64,000 nt of DNA from assembly GCF_900108405.1 (NCBI RefSeq), contig NZ_FNXG01000002.1, positions 434,001 through 498,000 on the forward strand, read 5' to 3'. Shown in pieces: positions 1 to 8,335 of the stretch (the stretch's first letter is position 1; each line of letters starts with the position of its first letter). This DNA comes from Paracoccus alkenifer. Lineage in GTDB: Bacteria; Pseudomonadota; Alphaproteobacteria; Rhodobacterales; Rhodobacteraceae. The notes under the pieces are model-generated. The model had not been told where the DNA came from. It saw only the letters and a list, made by a program, of their open reading frames with translations, and did not search any database. The translations under genes were made by a program, and so were the position numbers.

Positions 1-364
1 GGTGGGCGAGCGCGGGGTGATGCTGTCGGGCGGTCAGAAACAGCGTATCGCCATTGCCCGCGCCATCCTGCGCGACGCGCCCATCCTGCTGCTGGACGAG
101 GCCACCAGCGCGCTGGATGCGCAGTCTGAACGTCTGGTGCAGGACGCCATCGACGCGGTGGCCCAGGGGCGCACCACCATCATCGTGGCGCACCGGCTGG
201 CGACGGTGAAAAAGGCCGACCGCATCGTGGTGCTGGACGAAGGCCGCGTCGTGCAGCAGGGCACCCATGACCAGCTGGTGGCGCAGGGCGGGCTATACGC
301 GCGGCTGGCGCGGTTGCAGTTCACCGATGGCGCCGAGGTCGAGGCGGTGGCGGTCGACGCCTGA
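1..364 (+). CDS. ABC exporter ATP-binding domain, C-terminal part (5' truncated by window)
   Basis: This is the last 120 residues of an ATP-binding cassette protein. Visible in order are the signature motif LSGGQKQR (about residues 9-16), the Walker B segment [12 protein letters not shown] with catalytic Glu and D-loop, and the switch histidine in IVAHRL. The arrangement and the ending [14 protein letters not shown] are typical of fused permease-ATPase exporters of the MsbA/multidrug type, which move lipids or drugs across the inner membrane. The start, transmembrane domain and Walker A lie before base 1, so the substrate cannot be judged. The gene converges on map, with an intergenic repeat between them. 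Confidence 0.9.
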   Translation, partial: VGERGVMLSGGQKQRIAIARAILRDAPILLLDEATSALDAQSERLVQDAIDAVAQGRTTIIVAHRLATVKKADRIVVLDEGRVVQQGTHDQLVAQGGLYARLARLQFTDGAEVEAVAVDA

Positions 365-410
365 GGCGGTCGTGCCGGGGTTGGCGCGGCTGCGTGGGTT
401 GCACCGTCGG

Positions 411-477
411 ACGGGGGCTGTCTGCCCCCGCGCGGCCTGCGGCCGCTTCCCCCGAGGATATTTTTGACCGCCCGAAG
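411..477 (+). repeat. Intergenic repeat copy 1 (CCGCCCGAAG tail)
   Basis: A G/C palindrome (gggggctgtctgccccc) is followed by cccgaggatattttt and the tail gaccgcccgaag. It lies between the converging ABC-exporter and map genes. The core and tail recur in other intergenic regions of the window (see the repeat finding). Confidence 0.7.
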
Positions 478-532
478 CCTGGAGGCCGGGCAGGGGAAAG
501 CGGCGGCTTTTCCAGGGATGGTGCCGCGTCGT

Positions 533-1333
533 TCAGAAGCTGGGAAAGAAACTGCCGGCGGGCGAGAGGGTGAAGATCTCGCAGCCGTCGGCGGTGACGC
601 CGATTGCGTGTTCGAATTGCGCCGACAGCGACTTGTCGCGGGTCACGGCGGTCCAGTCGTCGGCCAGCACCTTGGTTTCCGGGCGGCCGAGGTTGATCAT
701 CGGCTCGATGGTGAAGAACATGCCTTCCTCCAGCAGCGGGCCTTTGCCGGGGCGGCCGAAATGCAGCACGTTCGGAGGCGCGTGGAACACCCGCCCGATG
801 CCGTGGCCGCAGAAATCGCGCACCACGGACATGCGGTGGCCCTCGGCGTAGGTCTGGATGGCGTGGCCGATGTCGCCGAAAGTATGGCCGGGGCGCACGG
901 CCTCGATCCCTTTCATCAGCGCGTCGTGGGTGACCTGCATCAGCCGTCGGGCTTTGACCGAAGGGCTGCCCGCCACATACATCCGGCTGGAATCGCCGAA
1001 CCAGCCGTCAAGGATCACCGTGACGTCGATGTTCAGGATGTCGCCGTCGGCCAGCCGCTTTTCGCCCGGAATCCCGTGGCAGACCACGTGGTTCACGCTG
1101 ATGCAGCTGGCGTGCTGATAGCCGCGATAGCCGATGGTGGCGCTGGTCACGCCCAGCTCTTCGACCCGGCGACGGATGAAATCGTCGATCTCGGCGGTGG
1201 TGGCGCCGGGGTGGACGTGTTCGCCCACCTCGTCGAGGATGCGCGCCGTCAACTGCCCGGCCGCGTGCATCCCGGCGAAATCCTCGGGGGCGTGAATGCG
1301 GATCCCCTCGCGGGTGACGCGGGCTTCGTTCAT
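533..1333 (-). CDS. map: Methionine aminopeptidase, type I
   Basis: Removes the initiator methionine from new proteins in the cytoplasm. The 266-residue protein has all five metal ligands expected of the family: Asp103 (NIDVT), Asp114 (WFGDSSR), His177 (GHGIGR), Glu210 (TIEPM) and Glu241 (QFEHA). The ATG at 1333 is preferred over an upstream in-frame start at 1489, because the extra 52 residues are low-complexity Arg/Gly and the family start (MNEARV...) fits the usual 260-270 length. It is transcribed away from the cinA-like gene, with 128 bases between them. Confidence 0.95.
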   Translation of the reverse strand: MNEARVTREGIRIHAPEDFAGMHAAGQLTARILDEVGEHVHPGATTAEIDDFIRRRVEELGVTSATIGYRGYQHASCISVNHVVCHGIPGEKRLADGDILNIDVTVILDGWFGDSSRMYVAGSPSVKARRLMQVTHDALMKGIEAVRPGHTFGDIGHAIQTYAEGHRMSVVRDFCGHGIGRVFHAPPNVLHFGRPGKGPLLEEGMFFTIEPMINLGRPETKVLADDWTAVTRDKSLSAQFEHAIGVTADGCEIFTLSPAGSFFPSF

Positions 1334-1461
1334 CGGGCGGTCCTTTCCTTTGCCGTCCCAGATAGACCCGGCGGCGCGGTTCTTCCAGCCCCCGACGCCG
1401 CGCGCGCCCTTGTCCCGGCCCGGCAGCCTGTCATTATGGCGCCGAAGCGAAGGGAACCCCG

Positions 1462-2202
1462 ATGCAGTCCGACAATCCGACCGCCGCAATCCTGCTGATC
1501 GGCGACGAATTCCTGTCCGGTCGCACCCGCGACCTGAATGCCCATCATCTGGCCGGCGTGCTGAACGCGATCGGCATCGACCTGCGCGAGATCCGCGTGG
1601 TGGCCGACGATCACCGCGCCATCGTGGACGCGCTGCGGGCGCTGGACCGGCATCTGGGCGGCGCTTGGGACATGGTGTTCAGCTCGGGCGGGATCGGGCC
1701 GACCCATGACGACATCACCGCCGATGCGGTGGCCGATGCCTATGGCGCCCCGCTTGAGCTGAACCCCGAGGCCCGCCGCGTGATGGAGGAACACTGGGGC
1801 GCGCGCGGGGTCGAGATCACCGCAAGCCGCCTGCGCATGGCCCGCATCCCCCGCGGTGCCACGCTGATCCGTAATGCGGTGTCGGCGGCGCCGGGGTTTT
1901 CCATCGGCGGGCTGCATGTGATGGCGGGGGTGCCTTCGGTGTTTCGCAGCATGGTGGAAACCATCGTGCCGCAGCTGGCCACCGGCCGCCCGGTGCAATC
2001 CGTCAGCATCGAGGTGCTGCGCCCGGAATCCGAGGTGGCCGACGATCTGCGCGCCGTGGCCGAGGCGCATCCGGCGCTGTCTCTGGGCAGCTATCCGTTC
2101 CGGGACGAACGCGGCTATGGCACCAATGTCGTGGTGCGGGGGCTGGACGCGGCCGAGGTCGGGCGCGCCCGGGCGGCCCTGATGGAAAGGTTCGGCGCAT
2201 GA
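1462..2202 (+). CDS. CinA N-terminal-type (molybdopterin-binding fold) protein
   Basis: The protein of 246 residues has the MoaB/Mog-like fold seen in the N-terminal half of CinA. The start AILLIGDEFLSGRTRDLN and the segment FSSGGIGPTHDDIT are diagnostic. The C-terminal nicotinamide-nucleotide amidase (PncC) domain of full CinA is absent, so this is the stand-alone form (COG1058). In full-length relatives this domain is linked to hydrolysis of ADP-ribose-type nucleotides; the role of the short form is uncertain. Its stop overlaps the start of the next gene by four bases, which suggests translational coupling. Confidence 0.85.
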   Translation: MQSDNPTAAILLIGDEFLSGRTRDLNAHHLAGVLNAIGIDLREIRVVADDHRAIVDALRALDRHLGGAWDMVFSSGGIGPTHDDITADAVADAYGAPLELNPEARRVMEEHWGARGVEITASRLRMARIPRGATLIRNAVSAAPGFSIGGLHVMAGVPSVFRSMVETIVPQLATGRPVQSVSIEVLRPESEVADDLRAVAEAHPALSLGSYPFRDERGYGTNVVVRGLDAAEVGRARAALMERFGA

Positions 2203-2933
2203 TTTCCCCCGGATTCGATGCGGCATGGGCCGCGACATGGCCGGCGGCGGAATATGTGCTGGCCGGCGGGCTGGTGGTCGGGCGCGGCGGCGGCGGCGGC
2301 GGCCGCGTCAGCTGCGCGCGCCGGCTTGAAGCCGACGGGTTGCAGCCGGGCGGCGACATCGGCGCCGATGTCGATGCCGCCGAGGCTCGCCACCGCGCCT
2401 GGGGCCAGCCGGCGCTGTTCGCGGTCGAACGCGAGGACGCGGCGCTGGCCCATGCGCTGCGCCGGCGCGGCTATACCGAGACCGAGCCGACGCTGATCCT
2501 GTCCAGCCCGGTGGCCCCGCTGTGCGAACCCGAGATCCCTCGGGTCACCGCCATGGAGCTGTGGCCGCCGCTGGCGATCCAGCGCGAGCTGTGGATGGCC
2601 TGCGATGTCGGGCCGGAACGGCAGGGGGTGATGGAACGCGTGCAGACCCCCAAGGCCGCGATCATCGGCCGGATGGACGACCGCGCCGCCGGGGCCTGTT
2701 TCGTCGCCGCGCAGGGCGAGGTCGCGATGATGCACGCGCTGGCGGTGCTGCCGCAATGGCGCGGCCGGGGCCTGGGCGCATGGATGGTCCGCCGTGCGGC
2801 GCAATTCGCCCGCGCGCAAGGGGCGGTGCAGCTGGGCCTGTCCGTGACCGAGGACAACGCCGTCGCGCGGGCGTTCTATGCGCGGCTGGGGTTTTCCGAG
2901 ATCGGCGGGTATTCCTATTGGCGGCGAGAGTGA
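2199..2933 (+). CDS. GNAT-family N-acetyltransferase
   Basis: The C-terminal half of this 244-residue protein carries a GNAT core: MMHALAVLPQWRGRGLGAWM contains the acetyl-CoA pyrophosphate-binding signature (R/Q-x-x-G-x-G/A), followed by LGLSVTEDNAVARAFYARLGF, the usual end of the fold. The N-terminal 100 residues are less conserved and contain a Gly-rich run (residues about 28-37). The substrate is not evident. It overlaps the cinA-like gene by ATGA and is probably co-transcribed with it. Confidence 0.8.
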   Translation: MISPGFDAAWAATWPAAEYVLAGGLVVGRGGGGGGRVSCARRLEADGLQPGGDIGADVDAAEARHRAWGQPALFAVEREDAALAHALRRRGYTETEPTLILSSPVAPLCEPEIPRVTAMELWPPLAIQRELWMACDVGPERQGVMERVQTPKAAIIGRMDDRAAGACFVAAQGEVAMMHALAVLPQWRGRGLGAWMVRRAAQFARAQGAVQLGLSVTEDNAVARAFYARLGFSEIGGYSYWRRE

Positions 2934-2942
2934 TTTCCTCTC

Positions 2943-2990
2943 TGCCGGAGCGGGGGCCAGCCCCCGGGATATTTGCAGCAAGATGAAAGA
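2943..2990 (+). repeat. Intergenic repeat copy 2 (AAGATGAAAGA tail)
   Basis: The sequence cgggggccagcccccg is followed by ggatatttg and cagcaagatgaaaga. It lies between the converging acetyltransferase gene and the 136-residue hypothetical gene. The rest of the gap (2991-3119) holds nothing I recognise. Confidence 0.7.
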
Positions 2991-3119
2991 AGCGGCGAGG
3001 GAGGCGGCGTTGCCGGGAAAATGGCATCGCGAGCGGTTTTCTGCGCGGCCTCTTGCAGGGGTTCGGGAACGCAGAATCTTAGATCGGGACAGCCAGAGCC
3101 ATGCCCGAGCCGCTGACGG

Positions 3120-3530
3120 CTAGCCGGTGGCGAGGCGGCGCAACTCGCGCTTGAGCAGGTCCATCTCGGCCCGCAGCAGGTCGATTTCGGCGCGCAGGTC
3201 GTGGTCCAGCGCCTCGCCGGCCAGCAGGGGCAGGTGGGCCAGGCGGGTGGCGCCGGGGCGGGGGCCCTCGGTGCCTTCGCCGTCGTCGGCGATCAGCACA
3301 TAGGTCTGCACGCCCTCGGCCAGGGTCTCGGCGGGGATGGCGGCGCGGGCGCGCCAGATGTGCATGTCGTCCGGGGTGGGTTCGGGGGTCAGCTCGGCCA
3401 GCGCCACGGTGCGGCCATCCAGCGTCAGCGCCACGCGGCCGGGCGGCGTTGCGAAACGCAGCGCGCATTCCCACACGCCCGCCCTGAGCCCCAGCGAAGA
3501 GATTTGTCCAGGTGCGATCCGGGCTGACAT
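3120..3530 (-). CDS. Hypothetical protein with C-terminal coiled coil
   Basis: The product has 136 residues and I do not recognise it. Residues 1-90 look like a small beta-rich domain (repeated short strands such as GVWECALRF and RVALTLDGRTVAL). The last 30 residues (AEIDLLRAEMDLLKRELRRL) form an obvious leucine heptad coiled coil. An AGGAAA ribosome site sits 5-10 bases before the ATG at 3530. The start is 13 bases after the preceding same-strand gene, so it is likely the last gene of the ilvD transcript. Confidence 0.6.
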   Translation of the reverse strand: MSARIAPGQISSLGLRAGVWECALRFATPPGRVALTLDGRTVALAELTPEPTPDDMHIWRARAAIPAETLAEGVQTYVLIADDGEGTEGPRPGATRLAHLPLLAGEALDHDLRAEIDLLRAEMDLLKRELRRLATG

Positions 3531-3543
3531 GGCGTTTCCTTAT

Positions 3544-4329
3544 TCAGACTTCGGCGCGTTTGTGGCGCGACAGGAACAGGTCGCGGACCCGGATCGAATT
3601 CATCTGCGGCGCCTCGAAGATCAGGTCGAGCCAGATCCGTTCCAGCCGCCGCTCGTTGATCTCCAGATAATGCAGGTCGAATTCGATGACCCGGGCCGAG
3701 ATCTCCTCGGGGTGGAAATCGCCCAGATGGCGCAGCGCGTTGTCGATGTTCGGCCCGTGGCCGATGTTCAGCCGCGCAAAGATGCTGACCGGGCGTTCCA
3801 CGCTGAGCACGCTGTCCAGCCGCAGGATATGGCTGCGCGTCAGCCCGTCCAGGCTTTCCGGCGGCAGGTCGACCGCGACGGAAAGATAGCTGCCGCAAAA
3901 CCCCATGGTTTCCAGCCGCAGCCCATAGGGCGCCAGATCCTCGGCGCGGCGGTTGGGAACCTGGCGCAGGATCAGCGCGCGCGAATCGCAGTCGTGCCAG
4001 ATGCCGGTTTCCTCGCCCAGCCTGGTGCCGCTGTCGGGGGCGGCGATGCCGGGGCGTTCCAGCCGCGACGACAGCACCGCAGGGCGCCAGCGCCAGTCGG
4101 TTCCGGGCGGCAGATGCAGCACATCCGCCGCGCGGGCAATTCCGTCCAGCCGGGTCTGCGCGCGCGAGACGAAGCGGTCCAGATCGCGACGCAGCCCCTG
4201 CGCCTCGGTGCGCAGCAGCCGCAGCCGCCCCGGCGGCAGTGCCGGGGCGCGATCCGCCAGCGCCGCCCAATGGCCGCCGCAGTGCTGGCGCAGCCGTGTG
4301 GCCAGCCAGCGGCGCGGGCGCGGCGTCAT
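3544..4329 (-). CDS. Uncharacterised conserved protein, probably DUF6478 family
   Basis: A soluble protein of 261 residues starting MTPRPRRW. It contains GTDWRWRPAVLSSRL near residue 75 and a beta-rich C-terminal half with HDCDSRALILRQVPN and FEAPQMNSIRVRDL. From memory it resembles a family confined to Rhodobacterales annotated DUF6478; no function is known to me. The start at 4329 is chosen because the upstream extension to 4509 runs into ilvD and is low-complexity. It begins 25 bases after ilvD ends, so it is probably co-transcribed with it. Confidence 0.65.
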   Translation of the reverse strand: MTPRPRRWLATRLRQHCGGHWAALADRAPALPPGRLRLLRTEAQGLRRDLDRFVSRAQTRLDGIARAADVLHLPPGTDWRWRPAVLSSRLERPGIAAPDSGTRLGEETGIWHDCDSRALILRQVPNRRAEDLAPYGLRLETMGFCGSYLSVAVDLPPESLDGLTRSHILRLDSVLSVERPVSIFARLNIGHGPNIDNALRHLGDFHPEEISARVIEFDLHYLEINERRLERIWLDLIFEAPQMNSIRVRDLFLSRHKRAEV

Positions 4330-4354
4330 CGCCCCGAACCCATCACTGGTCCCA

Positions 4355-6088
4355 TCACTGGTCCATGTAGATGTGGGTTTCCTTTGCTGCCCCCGGGTGG
4401 GTGACGGCGCCGTAGCGGGCCGAGCCGACCAGCTGCGCGTATTTCCACAGCGCCCCCGAGGCATAGTCGGTCTTGCGCGGGCCGGCCCATGCATCCTTGC
4501 GGCGGGCAAGTTCCTCGTCCGACAGGTCGACCGAGATTTCGCCCTTGATCGCGTCGATGGTGATCATGTCGCCGTTCCGGATCAGCGCGATGGGGCCGCC
4601 ATGCGCGGCCTCGGGGCCGACATGGCCCACGCAGAAGCCGCGCGTCGCGCCGGAAAACCGGCCGTCGGTGATCAGCGCGACCTTTTTGCCCATGCCCTGG
4701 CCCGACAGCGCCGCGGTGGTGGCCAGCATCTCGCGCATGCCGGGGCCGCCCGCAGGGCCTTCGTTGCGGATGACAAAGACGCAGCCTTCGGCGTAGGTGC
4801 GGTTCTGCACTGCCTCAAAGGCGTCTTCTTCGCACTCGAACACCAGCGCCGGGCCGGTAAAGACCTGGTCTTCGTCGCTCATCCCCGCGACCTTGACGAT
4901 GGCCCCGTCGGGCGCAAGATTGCCCCTCAGCCCGACGACACCGCCGGTCTTGGTGATCGGGGTGGCGACGGGGTGGATGACGCGGCCGTCGGGTTCGCCC
5001 CGGATGTCGTCCAGTTCTTCGCCCAATGAGCGGCCCGAGGCGGTGATGCAGTCCAGATGCAGCAGCCCGGCCTTGGCCAGTTCCTTCATCACCACCGGGA
5101 TGCCGCCGACCTCGTAAAGATCCTTGGCGATATATTCGCCGCCCGGGCGCAGGTTCACGAAATAGGGGGTGTCGTGGAAGATGTCGCAGACGTCGAACAG
5201 GTCAAAGTCGATCCCCGCCTCATGCGCGATGGCCGGCAGGTGCAGCCCGCCGTTGGTCGAGCCGCCGGTGCAGGCGACCACGCGCGCGGCGTTTTCCAGC
5301 GACTTGCGGGTCACGATGTCGCGGGGGCGGATGTTCCGTTCCAGCAGGTTCATCACCGCCACGCCCGAGGCATCGCCGAACGCATCGCGCGATTCGTAAG
5401 GCGCCGGTGCCCCCGAGGAATTGATCAGCGCCAGCCCGATCGCCTCGGACACGCAGGCCATGGTGTTGGCGGTATACTGGCCGCCGCAGGCCCCGGCCGA
5501 GGGGCAGGCCAGTTTTTCCATGATCGCCAGTTCCGCGTCCGACAGCAGCCCGGCGGCGTGCTGGCCCGCGGCCTCGAACATGTCCTGGACCACGATGTCG
5601 CGGCCCTTGTATTTGCCCGGCAGGATCGAGCCGCCGTAGATGAACACCGACGGCACGTTCAGCCGCACCATCGCCATCATCATCCCCGGCAGCGACTTGT
5701 CGCAGCCCGCCAGCCCGACCAGCGCGTCGTAGCAATGGCCGCGCATGGTCAGCTCGACCGTGTCGGCGATGGCATCGCGCGACGCGAGGCTGGATCGCAT
5801 CCCCTCATGCCCCATGGCGATGCCGTCGGTCACGGTGATGGTGGTGAATTCGCGCGGCGTGCCGCCGCCCTTCTTGACGCCCATCTTCACCGATTGCGCC
5901 TGCCTGTTCAGGGCGATGTTGCAGGGCGCGGCCTCGTTCCAGCAGGTGGCGACGCCGACGAAGGGCTGGTGGATTTCCTCTTCGGTGATGCCCATCGCGT
6001 AAAGATAGCTGCGATGCGCGGCACGCGACGGCCCCTCGGTGACGTGACGGCTGGGCAGTTTCGACTTGTCGAAGCGCGTGTTCTTCAT
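4355..6088 (-). CDS. ilvD: Dihydroxy-acid dehydratase
   Basis: Catalyses the dehydration step of valine/isoleucine synthesis, giving the 2-keto acids. The 577-residue length is normal. Conserved Cys regions that ligate the iron-sulfur cluster are visible: VATCWNEAAPCN, LAGCDKSLPGM and CPSAGACGGQYTANTM. The C-terminal GRFSGATRGFCVGHVGPEA segment is characteristic. An AAGGGGG ribosome site lies before the ATG. It lies 75 bases downstream of azlCD (branched-chain amino-acid export genes) on the same strand and is followed by two small uncharacterised genes. Confidence 0.96.
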   Translation of the reverse strand: MKNTRFDKSKLPSRHVTEGPSRAAHRSYLYAMGITEEEIHQPFVGVATCWNEAAPCNIALNRQAQSVKMGVKKGGGTPREFTTITVTDGIAMGHEGMRSSLASRDAIADTVELTMRGHCYDALVGLAGCDKSLPGMMMAMVRLNVPSVFIYGGSILPGKYKGRDIVVQDMFEAAGQHAAGLLSDAELAIMEKLACPSAGACGGQYTANTMACVSEAIGLALINSSGAPAPYESRDAFGDASGVAVMNLLERNIRPRDIVTRKSLENAARVVACTGGSTNGGLHLPAIAHEAGIDFDLFDVCDIFHDTPYFVNLRPGGEYIAKDLYEVGGIPVVMKELAKAGLLHLDCITASGRSLGEELDDIRGEPDGRVIHPVATPITKTGGVVGLRGNLAPDGAIVKVAGMSDEDQVFTGPALVFECEEDAFEAVQNRTYAEGCVFVIRNEGPAGGPGMREMLATTAALSGQGMGKKVALITDGRFSGATRGFCVGHVGPEAAHGGPIALIRNGDMITIDAIKGEISVDLSDEELARRKDAWAGPRKTDYASGALWKYAQLVGSARYGAVTHPGAAKETHIYMDQ

Positions 6089-6163
6089 GGCAATCCCCCT
6101 TGGCTGAGGCTGGAATAGTCCCGCCGGGCGCGGCGGGCAAGGGTCCGAGGCGCGGTCAGGCGG

Positions 6164-6484
6164 TCAGATCGCCAGCCAATAGGCCGCAACCCCGGCCAAT
6201 GTCGCCAGCCCGGCGTCGCGGCGCCACAGCATGACCCCGGCGGCGGCGACTGACCCCAGCGCAAAGGGGCGCCACGCATCGGCGGCCAGCGCGGCGCTTG
6301 CCTCGGGCAGCAGCACGGCGACGGCGATGGCGGCAAGGATGCAGGGGCCAAGCGCGTCCAGCCACGCAGGCGGAGGCGCGCCGCTGCTGCGGCGGCGCGA
6401 CAGCAGCGGCAGGGCGCGGGTCAGATAGGTCAGCGCCCCGATCACGGCAAAGGCGACCCACAGCGCCGCGCTCAACGGAACCAC
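6164..6484 (-). CDS. azlD: AzlD-family branched-chain amino acid export subunit
   Basis: A small hydrophobic protein of about 103-106 residues with several membrane spans and the AzlD segment TYLTRALPLL near its start. AzlD works with AzlC as an inner-membrane exporter of branched-chain amino acids. There is no ATG start: a GTG at 6484 or a TTG at 6475 overlapping the azlC stop (TTGA) are the candidates. Either gives the usual family length. The stop is at 6164. Confidence 0.8.
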   Translation of the reverse strand: MVPLSAALWVAFAVIGALTYLTRALPLLSRRRSSGAPPPAWLDALGPCILAAIAVAVLLPEASAALAADAWRPFALGSVAAAGVMLWRRDAGLATLAGVAAYWLAI

Positions 6485-7161
6485 CGCGCGGTCAGGCAGG
6501 CCAGCGCGCCGCCGGGGATGGCCAGCTGCGCATGGCCCGACAGCACCGCCAGCGCGGCAATGGCGGCGGCAAGCGCCACCGGCACCGCGACCTCGCGCCG
6601 GATCGCGCCCAGCATCAGCCCGATGAACAGGGCGGGCAGGGCAAAGCCCATGGCGGCGGCGGCCGATTCGCTTAAGCGCCGCAGCGCGTCGCCCGCGGCG
6701 GCGCCGGCGATGCTGCCCAGGCTCCACGCGGCCCAGGCGGTCAGGGCCAGCCCGATCAGCCAGCGGCCGCCCGGACGGCTGCGCCCATGGTCGCGGGTGC
6801 TGGCGGCAAGGGCGGTGGCGAACACCTCATCCGTCAGCCCATAGGCAAAGGCGGCGCGCTGGGGGCGGCTGCCGCCGATGCGGTCGCGCAGCACCAGCCC
6901 GTAAAGCAGGTGGCGCAGGCTGGCGGCCGCGGTCAGCGCCACCATCAGCACCACCGGCATTCCGGCGGGTATTGCGGCCAGCAGGAACGCCTGGTTGGCG
7001 CCGGAAAACACGATGGCCGACATGGCGCCGACCTCGGGCGCGCTCAGCCCGATGGCGCTGGCGGCGGCGCCAAAGGCAAAGGCCGCCGGCAGATACCCCA
7101 GCGCCACCGGCAACCCGGCCCGCATCCCCGCGGCGATCCTGTCCCTGTGCGTCCCGTCCAT
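6472..7161 (-). CDS. azlC: AzlC-family branched-chain amino acid transporter permease
   Basis: An integral membrane protein of 229 residues. The N-terminal half shows the family features GLPVALGYLPAAFAFG and the Asn/Gln pair in FSGANQAFLLAA, followed by RHLLYGL and AYGLTDEVFA. AzlC is the large subunit of an amino-acid exporter that relieves branched-chain amino-acid excess. The ATG at 7161 is chosen over one at 7275, because the upstream part lies in an intergenic repeat. It overlaps azlD and is followed by ilvD, a fitting functional pair. Confidence 0.88.
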   Translation of the reverse strand: MDGTHRDRIAAGMRAGLPVALGYLPAAFAFGAAASAIGLSAPEVGAMSAIVFSGANQAFLLAAIPAGMPVVLMVALTAAASLRHLLYGLVLRDRIGGSRPQRAAFAYGLTDEVFATALAASTRDHGRSRPGGRWLIGLALTAWAAWSLGSIAGAAAGDALRRLSESAAAAMGFALPALFIGLMLGAIRREVAVPVALAAAIAALAVLSGHAQLAIPGGALACLTARWFR

Positions 7162-7208
7162 GCGGCGGTGATTGCCGCGCGGCGCGCGGGATGGCAAGCG
7201 GCGCGCGC

Positions 7209-7258
7209 CTTCGGGCGGTCCCAAATATCCCGGGGTCCGGGGCAGAGCCCCGGTCCGA
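7209..7258 (-). repeat. Intergenic repeat copy 3 (CCGCCCGAAG tail)
   Basis: Read on the minus strand: ccggggctctgccccgg, accccgggatattt, ggg, accgcccgaag. It sits in the gap between the divergent azlC and accD genes and is the only copy I place upstream of two genes. The remainder of 7162-7353 shows no clear promoter. Confidence 0.7.
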
Positions 7259-7353
7259 TGCTCGCCCGGTTGCACCCCGGTTTCCGGCTTTGCGTTGCAT
7301 CATCCGCCCCGTCGGCCTATTTCACGCCCGAACTGTCAGGCAGGGGCAACAGG

Positions 7354-8334
7354 ATGAACTGGATCACCAACTACGTCCGGCCGCGCATCAACTCGTTGTT
7401 CTCGCGGCGCGAAGTGCCCGAGAACCTGTGGACCAAATGCCCCGAATGCGGGACGATGCTGTTTCACCGGGAACTGGCCGACAATCTCAACGTCTGCTCG
7501 AACTGCGATCACCATCTGGCGATCTCGCCCCGCGCGCGCTTTACCGCGCTGTTCGACGGCGGCGTATTCGTCGAGGTCAAGGTGCCCGAGCCTCTGGCCG
7601 ACCCGCTGGGGTTCCGCGACCAGAAGAAATACCCCGAGCGGATGAAGGCCGCGCAGAAATCCACCGGCGAAAAAGAGGCGATGCTGGTCGCCGAGGGCGA
7701 GATGGGGCGCACCCCCATTGTCGCCGCCGCGCAGGATTTCAACTTCATGGGCGGCTCGATGGGGATGTATGTCGGCAACGCCATCGTCGCCGCGGCCGAG
7801 CGTGCGGTGCAGCTCAAGCGCCCGCTGGTGCTGTTTTCCGCCGCCGGCGGCGCGCGGATGCAGGAAGGCATCCTGTCGCTGATGCAGATGCCGCGTTCCA
7901 CCGTCGCGGTGCAGATGCTGAAAGAGGCCGGGCTGCCCTATATCGTGGTGCTGACCCATCCCACGACCGGCGGCGTCACCGCCAGCTACGCCATGCTGGG
8001 CGATGTCCAGATCGCCGAACCCAACGCGCTGATCTGTTTCGCCGGCCCCCGCGTGATCGAGCAGACCATCCGCGAGAAACTGCCCGAGGGGTTCCAGCGC
8101 GCCGAATATCTGCTGGAACACGGGATGCTGGACCGGGTGACCCACCGCAAGAAGCTGCGCGAAGAGCTGGTCTCGATCCTGCGGATGCTGGGCGGGCTGT
8201 CGGCCCCGGTCGTGGCCGACCTGCCGGCGCCCGGCGTGCTGCCCTCGGCCCTGCCCGATGCGGGGGGCGATCCGCAGCCGGACAAGGCCGCCGCGGATGT
8301 CACCCCGCCGCCGCCGACCGCCGGGCGCGACTGA
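7354..8334 (+). CDS. accD: Acetyl-CoA carboxylase carboxyltransferase subunit beta
   Basis: The beta subunit of the carboxyltransferase that makes malonyl-CoA for fatty-acid synthesis. The 326-residue protein has the N-terminal zinc ribbon (CPECG near residue 30 and CSNC near residue 50). The carboxyltransferase core includes the oxyanion-hole glycines FSAAGGARMQEG and HPTTGGVTASYAMLGD. An AACAGG-type ribosome site lies just before the ATG at 7354. A proline-rich tail ends the protein. folC starts immediately after, the usual accD-folC pairing. Confidence 0.96.
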   Translation: MNWITNYVRPRINSLFSRREVPENLWTKCPECGTMLFHRELADNLNVCSNCDHHLAISPRARFTALFDGGVFVEVKVPEPLADPLGFRDQKKYPERMKAAQKSTGEKEAMLVAEGEMGRTPIVAAAQDFNFMGGSMGMYVGNAIVAAAERAVQLKRPLVLFSAAGGARMQEGILSLMQMPRSTVAVQMLKEAGLPYIVVLTHPTTGGVTASYAMLGDVQIAEPNALICFAGPRVIEQTIREKLPEGFQRAEYLLEHGMLDRVTHRKKLREELVSILRMLGGLSAPVVADLPAPGVLPSALPDAGGDPQPDKAAADVTPPPPTAGRD

Positions 8335-8335
8335 G

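Noticed and set aside
464..1498. Plus-strand frame of 344 residues opposite map
   Set aside because: Shadow of the methionine aminopeptidase gene, whose five metal ligands are all present on the other strand.
2280..2310. Run of GGC codons (Gly/Ala) in the GNAT gene as a possible repeat expansion or frameshift
   Set aside because: The frame is intact across it and downstream motifs are in phase; it is simple G+C-rich coding sequence.
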